Source: Mangrovimonas aestuarii (GTDB lineage Bacteria; Bacteroidota; Bacteroidia; Flavobacteriales; Flavobacteriaceae). Taken from it: 64,000 nt of DNA. Position 1 is the first letter of the stretch. Each line of letters starts with the position of its first letter. This document shows positions 8,802 through 15,247 of this stretch, one piece after another. The notes below the pieces were generated by a model. It worked only from the letters and a program-made list of their open reading frames with translations, was not told the DNA's origin and did no database searches. The stretch lies in the NCBI RefSeq assembly GCF_028767185.1, contig NZ_JARACK010000002.1:351178-415177 (forward strand), given 5' to 3'. A program made the translations under genes and the position numbers.

Positions 8802-9350
8802 TTATAGGTGTTTTGTAATTTTATTGCTCAATGGTTTTGTTAGTGAATAATAATAGTCAATCAAATGCCCCTTATCATCAATTAAATACTTTTGAAAGTT
8901 CCACTTTACAGAGCTGTTTTTAACACCGTTAAGGGATTTATTAGTTAGCCATTTGTATAAAGGGTGTTGTTGTTTACCTTTTACGTCAACCTTTTCGGTC
9001 ATAATAAACGATACTCCAAATTTTGTTTGACAAAAGGTTTGTATCTCCTGTTCTGTTCCTGGTTCTTGTCCACCAAACTGATTGCACGGAACCCCAATAA
9101 CAACAAGTTCGTCTTTGTAAGTTTCGTAAAGTTTTTCCAAGTCTTCATATTGTGGGGTAAAACCACATTCTGAAGCAACATTGACAATGAGCATTTTCTT
9201 TCCCTTAAATTGGGAAAGTTGTATGGGATTCCCATCAATACCATCTATTTTAATATCATAAATAGATTGTGATGGATTTTGCCCATTGGTTGAGTTGAAG
9301 AATGAAAGAATCAACAATTGCATAATCAATATAGTTTGGTTAAGGTTCAT
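8802..9350 (-). CDS. Glutathione peroxidase family protein (Cys type)
   Basis: A 182-residue thiol peroxidase of the glutathione peroxidase family. The peroxidatic residue is Cys62 in NVASECGFT, followed by the family motifs GVPCNQFGGQEPG and the WNFQKYL segment with the catalytic Trp-Asn. The N-terminus (about 22 residues, hydrophobic, ending near TNGQ) looks like a signal peptide, so it may act in the periplasm. In bacteria such enzymes usually draw electrons from thioredoxin rather than glutathione. It is the third gene of the photolyase operon, 4 bp after the SDR gene. Confidence 0.92.
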   Translation of the reverse strand: MNLNQTILIMQLLILSFFNSTNGQNPSQSIYDIKIDGIDGNPIQLSQFKGKKMLIVNVASECGFTPQYEDLEKLYETYKDELVVIGVPCNQFGGQEPGTEQEIQTFCQTKFGVSFIMTEKVDVKGKQQHPLYKWLTNKSLNGVKNSSVKWNFQKYLIDDKGHLIDYYYSLTKPLSNKITKHL

Positions 9351-9354
9351 GATT

Positions 9355-10038
9355 TTAAAGTTTCAAAGTTGTAATTCCGCAATCCATTTCGAAGATTTGA
9401 CCAGAAAAGCTTTTCGCCTCTTGGGATAAAAGAAATTTAGCCATAGTAGCAACTTCTTTTGGATCCAAGATTTTTTTTAAAGGATGTCTATCTATAAGAT
9501 TGGCTTCCTGCTTTTCGTTTCGTAAAAGTTTTGCAGCTAATTCTGTTTTTGTAACAGTCGGAGCAATGGCATTTACCCTTACTTTAGGAGCTAATTCTGC
9601 GGCTAATGACTTAGTTAAGCCCTCTACAGCACATTTAGCAGCCGCAATACTGCTATGAAAAGGCATACCTAGTTTGCAAGCTACGGTACTAAATAAAAGA
9701 ATGCTGCTGTTTTTACTTTGTTTTAGTACAGGTAAAACATGTTGGATTGCTTTTACAGCCCCAAGGAAGTTTATTTCGAAATCTCTCTTGAAATCCTCAA
9801 TATTCAACCGCTCAAAAGGTTTAAGGGTGATGCTACCTGGGCAGTAAATCAAATGATCAGCTGTTTGGATTTCTGGTAAATCATCAGTTAATATATTACA
9901 GTTTACATGCGATAGGTTGTCAGATTGTATGGGGGGAGCCGTACGGCTTACATTTACTATTATGAAACTGTCTACGAGGAGTTTGACTATTTCTAAACCT
10001 ATACCTTTACTTCCTCCAATAATTATAATTTTTTCCAT
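9355..10038 (-). CDS. Short-chain dehydrogenase-like protein lacking the catalytic Tyr
   Basis: A 227-residue Rossmann protein of the SDR family with a nucleotide motif GGSKGIG at residues 8-14 and the catalytic Ser region LLFSTVA (Ser117). The usual YxxxK reads IAAAK (Ile131, Lys135), so the proton-donating tyrosine is missing. The downstream segment AELAPKVRVNAIAPT is canonical. It may bind NAD(P) without standard oxidoreductase activity, or use another residue. It is 4 bp from both neighbours inside the photolyase operon. No membrane segment or signal is seen. Confidence 0.85.
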   Translation of the reverse strand: MEKIIIIGGSKGIGLEIVKLLVDSFIIVNVSRTAPPIQSDNLSHVNCNILTDDLPEIQTADHLIYCPGSITLKPFERLNIEDFKRDFEINFLGAVKAIQHVLPVLKQSKNSSILLFSTVACKLGMPFHSSIAAAKCAVEGLTKSLAAELAPKVRVNAIAPTVTKTELAAKLLRNEKQEANLIDRHPLKKILDPKEVATMAKFLLSQEAKSFSGQIFEMDCGITTLKL

Positions 10039-10042
10039 AGCA

Positions 10043-11476
10043 TCATTTATTTTTTTGTGTAGATACGAGTTTGTCGATCATTCCGTTAAAGATAAAATAG
10101 TGAAAGGGTAAAACGCTGTACCAATAAAGTCTACCAGCAAGGCCGTGTGGCCTAAAAGTTGCGATTTGAAATAACTTATGTTGTCTAATTTTAAATTCCA
10201 ACCAGGCTTCTCCTGGAAGTTTCATTTCTGAATAGAGTAGAAGTCGTTTTTGTTCTTTATCAGCAAAAATCACCCTCCAGAAATCTAGAGCATCTCCTGT
10301 TTGGAGTTCGTTTAGGTGGGTTCTTCCACGTCTTAGTCCAGTTCCTCCGAGAACTTGGTCAATAAAACCTCTTGTTTTCCATAGTAAATTACCATAATAC
10401 CATCCTGTTTCCCCTCCAATAGACCATAGTTTATTGAGTGTTTCTTCTTCATTTTCAACCGGTCTTGCCTTCTTATCTTTAAAGCAACCATATGAAGGTA
10501 CGTTTATATAGTAATGGGCCTTGTGTTGTAATCTTCCGCTAATAAACGAATCCTTCCAGCTCGAAATGATGCTGTTTTGTTCAATTTTCTCAAATGCTTT
10601 TTTTACAGCTTCTTGATAACTGATTGGGTTAACATCCAAAATGGAGTTGATCTTGCTGGGTTTTCCAATAATTTCAACCTTCATACTGTCAACTAAAGCT
10701 GTAGCAAGTTTGTAAGAAGTAGAAGTAACAAAATATAACCAATAGGAAGATAGTCTAGGGGTAAGAACTGGAAGCGTAATAATTTTTCTTTTGAGGTTTC
10801 TAGCTTTTGCGAAATCAAGAAGCATACGTTTGTAAGTTAATACTTCAGGTCCGAAAATGTCATAACTCTTGTTAAAAACCTCTTGATTTCCAGCTGCATT
10901 GACCAAATATGAAAGTACATCACGTATAGCCAATGGTTGGGTCTTGGTGTTTAGCCATCTAGGAGCAATCATTATGGGCAGCTTTTCGACCAAGTCCCTT
11001 ATAATTTCAAATGAACTACTTCCAGATCCAACAATGATACCTGCTTTAAAAACCGTTAAGGCATAATGATTGGATTGTAATATCTCACCAACTTGTTTTC
11101 TTGACGCTAAATGTTTTGATAAAGAAGTGTCATTGGTTATTCCTCCAAGGTATATAACCTGTTTAACAGAAGTCTGTTCCATGTGTAGCTTAAAGTTAAT
11201 AGCGCAATTGGACTCTAAGTCTTCAAATGATTTTGATGTGCTCGACATGGAGTGAATGAGGTAATATGCTATATCAATATCTTTAGGAATAGCATTTAGG
11301 CTATTTGATTTAAGGAAGTCCACTTCAACAACAGAAAACAATTCTTCTTCCAAAAATTCTTGTTCAATCCGCATTTTATCTCTCACAGCTGCAACGACAT
11401 GAAATCCTTTATTGAGTAATAGAGGTATGAGTCGTTTTCCAATATAACCTGTGGCACCTGTAACAAGAATTTTCAT
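10043..11476 (-). CDS. NAD-dependent epimerase-like SDR with C-terminal DUF2867
   Basis: A 477-residue two-domain protein and the first gene of the photolyase operon. Residues about 1-280 are an atypical SDR (YbjT-like) starting with VTGATGYIGKRLIPLLL, and residues about 320-470 match DUF2867, a START-related domain with GGETGWYYGNLLW and the motif LPGEAWLEFKI. Fusions of these two domains are frequent in Bacteroidota and commonly lie beside photolyase or carotenoid genes. The reaction is unknown. The gene starts about 20 bp after a weak -7 element overlapped upstream by paired palindromes. Confidence 0.88.
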   Translation of the reverse strand: MKILVTGATGYIGKRLIPLLLNKGFHVVAAVRDKMRIEQEFLEEELFSVVEVDFLKSNSLNAIPKDIDIAYYLIHSMSSTSKSFEDLESNCAINFKLHMEQTSVKQVIYLGGITNDTSLSKHLASRKQVGEILQSNHYALTVFKAGIIVGSGSSSFEIIRDLVEKLPIMIAPRWLNTKTQPLAIRDVLSYLVNAAGNQEVFNKSYDIFGPEVLTYKRMLLDFAKARNLKRKIITLPVLTPRLSSYWLYFVTSTSYKLATALVDSMKVEIIGKPSKINSILDVNPISYQEAVKKAFEKIEQNSIISSWKDSFISGRLQHKAHYYINVPSYGCFKDKKARPVENEEETLNKLWSIGGETGWYYGNLLWKTRGFIDQVLGGTGLRRGRTHLNELQTGDALDFWRVIFADKEQKRLLLYSEMKLPGEAWLEFKIRQHKLFQIATFRPHGLAGRLYWYSVLPFHYFIFNGMIDKLVSTQKNK

Positions 11477-11496
11477 TTATTTTTTATTTATTTATG

Positions 11497-11542
11497 TAAA
11501 GATAGTGAATTGTCTAACAATTGATCGTATTTTGTTTGACAA
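11497..11542 (-). promoter_or_regulatory. Promoter/operator region of photolyase operon
   Basis: The minus strand has TATCTTTA (11497-11504) at the -7 position. Just upstream lie two palindromes of the form TTGTnnnACAA, TTGTCTAACAA at 11510-11520 and TTGTTTGACAA at 11532-11542, 22 bp apart, about two helical turns. The first extends to AATTGT-CTA-ACAATT. They cover the place where the -33 element should be, and no good TTG is present at the right distance. This looks like a binding site for a dimeric regulator, plausibly of the MerR/light-responsive type; no such regulator is in the window. Confidence 0.5.
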
Positions 11543-11702
11543 ACAGTTTTTGTTTTTAACTTTTGTGAGGTGCTGCTTATCAGTAAATTATAGGTATTCG
11601 TACATTAATATATGTTATTTAAGGTTTTGTTAACAATTCTAGCTTATTTAAATTTTTAATTTTAAATTGATTACTAACAAAAACACTTAAAATTCGCGAA
11701 CA

Positions 11703-12551
11703 ATGAAAAAACTTATGTTACTATGTGCTGCATTTGCTTTGACAATGAGTTCTTACGGTCAGGTAAAAGCACCTCAACCAAGTCCTTCGAGTAAATTAGA
11801 GCAAAAAGTTGGATTAACCGATTTTACAATCGAATACTCAAGACCATCTATGCGAGGTCGTACTGTATTTGGAGACTTAGTACCTTTTGATAAAAAATGG
11901 AGAACTGGTGCTAACAAAAACACTACGATTACTTTTACTGATAACGTAGTGATTGGTGATTATACTCTAAAGCCAGGATCGTATGCTATTTATACTAAAC
12001 CGGGTGAGAGTTTATGGGAGGTTTATTTTTATGCAAATACAGATAATTGGGGTTTACCTGAAAAGTGGGACGAAGCTAATGTAGCAGCGATTGCTAAAGT
12101 AAAGTCGTATAGTCTTCCCTTCGATGTTCAGACTTTTACCATCGATATTAATAATATCACAAATGGTGGAGGTACAATTGATATGATTTGGGAGAAGACC
12201 TATATTGCCATTCCTTTTTCGGTACCTACAGATGATAAAGTATTAGCATCTATTAACGAATCTCTTAATGGAAATCCAACAGATAAGGATTACTTTGCAG
12301 CTGCAATGTATTATTACCAAGAGGGTAAGGATATTAACCAAGCGAAAGAATGGATGGATAAAGCTATCAATATGACAGACAATCCACAGTTCTGGCAATT
12401 AAGACAACAATCTTTAATTTATGCAAAGGCAGGAGATACTAAAGGGGCAATAGACATTGCTAAACAATCTTTGGAAGGCGCAAAGGCTGCTGGAAATGAA
12501 GATTACGTTAAAATGAACATGGATTCCCTTAAAGAGTGGGGAGCAATGTAG
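11703..12551 (+). CDS. DUF2911 domain-containing secreted protein
   Basis: A 282-residue protein with an N-terminal signal peptide (about 19 residues ending SSYGQ), then a DUF2911 domain (residues about 25-170) with the typical segments SRPSMRGRTVFG, KKWRTGANKNT and GSYAIYTKPG. The C-terminal third (residues about 185-275) has helical pairs suggestive of one or two TPR units. Function is unknown; the family is widespread in marine Bacteroidota. It is monocistronic, divergent from the photolyase operon, and ends in a strong hairpin. Confidence 0.88.
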   Translation: MKKLMLLCAAFALTMSSYGQVKAPQPSPSSKLEQKVGLTDFTIEYSRPSMRGRTVFGDLVPFDKKWRTGANKNTTITFTDNVVIGDYTLKPGSYAIYTKPGESLWEVYFYANTDNWGLPEKWDEANVAAIAKVKSYSLPFDVQTFTIDINNITNGGGTIDMIWEKTYIAIPFSVPTDDKVLASINESLNGNPTDKDYFAAAMYYYQEGKDINQAKEWMDKAINMTDNPQFWQLRQQSLIYAKAGDTKGAIDIAKQSLEGAKAAGNEDYVKMNMDSLKEWGAM

Positions 12552-12571
12552 TATTAAGAAGCATATTATAT

Positions 12572-12601
12572 AAAAGCGCAACTCAATGTTGCGCTTTTTT
12601 T
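12572..12601. terminator. Bidirectional intrinsic terminator
   Basis: AAAAGCGCAAC and GTTGCGCTTTT form a perfect 11-bp stem with loop TCAAT, flanked by A and T runs on the two sides. It serves the DUF2911 gene and the convergent HTH gene, whose stop begins two bases further on. Confidence 0.9.
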
Positions 12602-12603
12602 GT

Positions 12604-12804
12604 TTAATCGGTTTCTTCGAGTGAGAAAATATCTTCAACTGATACTTTGAACAATTTTGATATTTTTAAAGCCAATATAGTAGAAGGGGTGTATTTGCCT
12701 TTTTCAATGGCATTTATTGACTGTCTGCTTACCCCAATGGCCTCAGCTAAATCGGCTTGAGTCATATCGTGTATGGCCCGCTGTACTTTAATACTATTCT
12801 TCAT
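12604..12804 (-). CDS. Small XRE-family HTH regulator
   Basis: A 66-residue protein that is nearly all one Cro/CI helix-turn-helix: MTQADLAEAIGVSRQSINAIEKG is the HTH core and PSTILALKISKLFKV the supporting helix. It is of the YgzD/YozG type, DNA-binding domain only. Its start lies 11 bp inside the end of the upstream four-helix membrane protein gene, so the two are coupled. Such regulators usually control their own operon; a palindrome over the operon promoter at 13284-13303 is a candidate site. Confidence 0.92.
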   Translation of the reverse strand: MKNSIKVQRAIHDMTQADLAEAIGVSRQSINAIEKGKYTPSTILALKISKLFKVSVEDIFSLEETD

Positions 12805-13276
12805 GGCTATTGGCTTTAAATTTTAAATAATTAAATCGCACAATAAAGAAAATCAAAGGAGTAAACATGTTAAATACCAATATGTGGAAAAAGGTTAAAT
12901 CATAAACCAAAAGTATGGCAAGCAATAATATTGAATAATTAAATATCATTGACCAGACCAAGGAGTCCTTTCTCAATTTGTAGGTGAACTCATCTTCAAC
13001 TTTTTCTTTAGAAAATCCAACAAACAAACCACCCATAATAATTAAAACACTAACAAGTTCGTCTGTTATACTATTATCAATAATCTTAAAAATGTGATTT
13101 TGAGGTTCTTTTAATCCAATGCCAAATGAGCTGTCAAAGAGCGAAAGTACCTTCAGTGTTAAAAAATCTGATTCGTAGCCATTTAGCATTAAAAAAATAC
13201 CACCAAGGATTCCGGAGGTAAAAAGTATCCAACCAAGAAATTTGTACTTATACGGCAGTAAATAATTTGTTTTCAT
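12794..13276 (-). CDS. Four-helix membrane protein paired with HTH regulator
   Basis: A 160-residue protein with four predicted transmembrane helices (about residues 14-33, 74-90, 107-126 and 130-150) and a charged central loop KEKVEDEFTYKLRKDS. I do not recognise a specific family by name, but pairs of a small multi-helix membrane protein and a YgzD-like HTH protein occur in many phyla. It is the first gene of the pair and overlaps the regulator by 11 bp. No enzymatic motif is visible; a role in sensing or in holding the regulator is only a hypothesis. Confidence 0.82.
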   Translation of the reverse strand: MKTNYLLPYKYKFLGWILFTSGILGGIFLMLNGYESDFLTLKVLSLFDSSFGIGLKEPQNHIFKIIDNSITDELVSVLIIMGGLFVGFSKEKVEDEFTYKLRKDSLVWSMIFNYSILLLAILLVYDLTFFHILVFNMFTPLIFFIVRFNYLKFKANSHEE

Positions 13277-13283
13277 AGCCTTG

Positions 13284-13332
13284 TGATATTATATTATATA
13301 TCAAAAGTATATAATTATTTACTAAAAGTCAA
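13284..13332 (-). promoter_or_regulatory. Promoter and operator-like palindrome of HTH/membrane operon
   Basis: On the minus strand TTG (13330-13332) and TACTTTTG (13302-13309) are separated by 20 bp, an excellent match to the Bacteroidota TTG-N19-TAnnTTTG promoter. Immediately downstream, TGATAT (13284-13289) and ATATCA (13298-13303) form an inverted repeat that would cover the transcription start and touch the -7 element, a typical place for a repressor site. Confidence 0.65.
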
Positions 13333-13435
13333 TTTTATTTTACATTTAGTAATGTAAGCGAGACTTTTTAATGTTGCTTTTTTAAAAAGTGAAAGTTTAT
13401 TTTAATCTGCTTAAAAACAGTTGTTTTAATGGGTA

Positions 13436-15124
13436 TTATATGTTATTCCCCTTTTTTAGATTCAGTTTTTCAAGTATTATAGCTATTAGGATGACTAGTG
13501 TACAACCGAAAAGATTAAGCCATAAATATGGCATCCAATCTTGCCACCACCCAATAATAACAATAATTTGAGTGATTATGGCAGCTATAAAAACGGCATG
13601 CCCCTTCACAAATTTGAAAAAGAAGGCTAATAAGAATATACCTAAAACATTACCGTAGAATATTGAGCCAATAATGTTTACCAATTGTATGAGGTTATCA
13701 GCAAGATAAGCTAAACAGGCAATAGTAATTGCAAGTAGCCCCCAACCCAAAGTAAACCATTTTGTAGCCTTAACATAGTGAAGGTCGTCTTTATCCTTTA
13801 CCATATTACGTTTATACAAATCTATGGTCGTTGTTGATGCGAGAGCATTTAATTCCGAAGCTGTACTGGACATAGCTGCACTAAGAATAACGGCCAAAAG
13901 CAGTCCTATTAAACCTTTGGGGAGATTGTTTAAAATAAAGTGAATGAACACGTAATCTTTATCGTTGGTTTCAATATCTACCTTTTGTTCTCTGGCGGCT
14001 TTTGCAATTAACTCCTTTGCTACTCCTCTATTGCTGCGATCGACTTGATTTAATTTTACAAGTTCCAGTTTTTCTTCCTCAGAAGGGGTATTTAAATAGT
14101 TTTCAATTAAATCTTTTTTACCATTATAAACTAATTTCTGTTGCTCTTTAAGGGATTTGTATTCATTTGTATAAGACGAGCCATTAATGACTTCTTGAGC
14201 TCGTGGATTAAAGTTTATTGGAGATTGGTTGAACTGATAAAACACAAAAACCATAACTCCAACCAAAAGGATGAAGAACTGCATGGGAACTTTTAAAAGC
14301 CCATTAAAGATAAGCCCCAATCGCATTTCCCTAACCGATTTACCACTTAAGTATCGTTGTACTTGGCTTTGATCGGTACCAAAATAGGACAGAGCTAGAA
14401 AGCTTCCTCCAATAAGTCCACTCCAAACAGTATATCGATTTTCTAGATTGAAGGAGAAGTCTAGAATGTTCATTTTATTGCTTGCTCCGGCAATATCCAT
14501 GGCTTTCGAAAAGGTTATATTATCTGGTAGGTAACTTAGTATCAGTCCGAAGGCAATAAACATACCTATAAATATGACTGCCATTTGTTGTTTCTGGGTT
14601 ACACTAACGGCTTTGGTACCACCAGATACGGTATAGATGATAACAAGAATACCAATAGCAATGTTTAAAAGGTTAAGGTTCCATTTTAGGATAGATGAAA
14701 GGATAATGGCCGGAGCATAAATGGTAATGCCCGCTGCTAGTCCACGCTGAATTAAAAACAAACCAGCGGTGAGGCTTCGTGTTTTTAGGTCAAAACGTTC
14801 TTCCAAGAATTCATAGGCGGTATAAACTTTTAGTTTATGGTAAATGGGAATAAATACCATACAGATAATAATCATGGCAATTGGCACTCCAAAGTAAAAC
14901 TGAACGAATCCCATACCGTCGTGAAATGCTTGCCCAGGAGTAGAAAGAAATGTAATGGCACTAGCCTGTGTAGCCATTACCGAAAGACCGATGGTCCACC
15001 ATTGAGCTTGGTTACCACCACGAATATAATCCTGAACATTTTTACTGCCTCTGGTTTTCCATGTACCATAACCAACAATAGCCATTAGGGTAACTCCTAA
15101 TACAATCCAATCGATACTCTCCAT
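13436..15124 (-). CDS. Sodium:solute symporter (SSS family)
   Basis: A 562-residue inner-membrane transporter of the SSS family with about 13 predicted helices, using the Na+ gradient to import a small organic solute. Typical features are GGNQAQWWTIGLSVMATQAS in helix 2, TVSGGTKAVSVTQ, and FLALSYFGTDQSQVQRYLSG. A hydrophilic insertion of about 100 residues (about 305-400) splits two helices, as in several flavobacterial members. It lies 3 bp after a 37-residue membrane peptide gene and downstream of a PIG-L deacetylase, which hints at uptake of an acylated sugar or glycoside; the substrate is not determined by sequence. Confidence 0.93.
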   Translation of the reverse strand: MESIDWIVLGVTLMAIVGYGTWKTRGSKNVQDYIRGGNQAQWWTIGLSVMATQASAITFLSTPGQAFHDGMGFVQFYFGVPIAMIIICMVFIPIYHKLKVYTAYEFLEERFDLKTRSLTAGLFLIQRGLAAGITIYAPAIILSSILKWNLNLLNIAIGILVIIYTVSGGTKAVSVTQKQQMAVIFIGMFIAFGLILSYLPDNITFSKAMDIAGASNKMNILDFSFNLENRYTVWSGLIGGSFLALSYFGTDQSQVQRYLSGKSVREMRLGLIFNGLLKVPMQFFILLVGVMVFVFYQFNQSPINFNPRAQEVINGSSYTNEYKSLKEQQKLVYNGKKDLIENYLNTPSEEEKLELVKLNQVDRSNRGVAKELIAKAAREQKVDIETNDKDYVFIHFILNNLPKGLIGLLLAVILSAAMSSTASELNALASTTTIDLYKRNMVKDKDDLHYVKATKWFTLGWGLLAITIACLAYLADNLIQLVNIIGSIFYGNVLGIFLLAFFFKFVKGHAVFIAAIITQIIVIIGWWQDWMPYLWLNLFGCTLVILIAIILEKLNLKKGNNI

Positions 15125-15127
15125 ACC

Positions 15128-15241
15128 TTAAAATGATTTCATGATAATGTAAAAAATGATGAAATAAATAATGTTGGCTACCAGAACCAAACCATAAATA
15201 AGGTTCCAGGAAGTTTTATCTTTTGAATTATTGTTGGTCAT
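15128..15241 (-). CDS. 37-residue single-helix membrane protein next to symporter
   Basis: A short gene read on the minus strand from ATG 15241 to TAA 15128. The product has a polar N-terminus (MTNNNSKDKTSWN) and one hydrophobic helix of about 20 residues (LIYGLVLVANIIYFIIF) with a short basic tail. Spacing supports it as real: it starts 6 bp after the PIG-L stop and ends 3 bp before the symporter start. It may be a small accessory subunit of the symporter, by analogy with other transporters that have small partner peptides. Confidence 0.7.
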   Translation of the reverse strand: MTNNNSKDKTSWNLIYGLVLVANIIYFIIFYIIMKSF

Positions 15242-15247
15242 TTAATT

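Noticed and set aside
9160..9180. Selenocysteine in the glutathione peroxidase
   Set aside because: The codon is TGT (Cys), not TGA.
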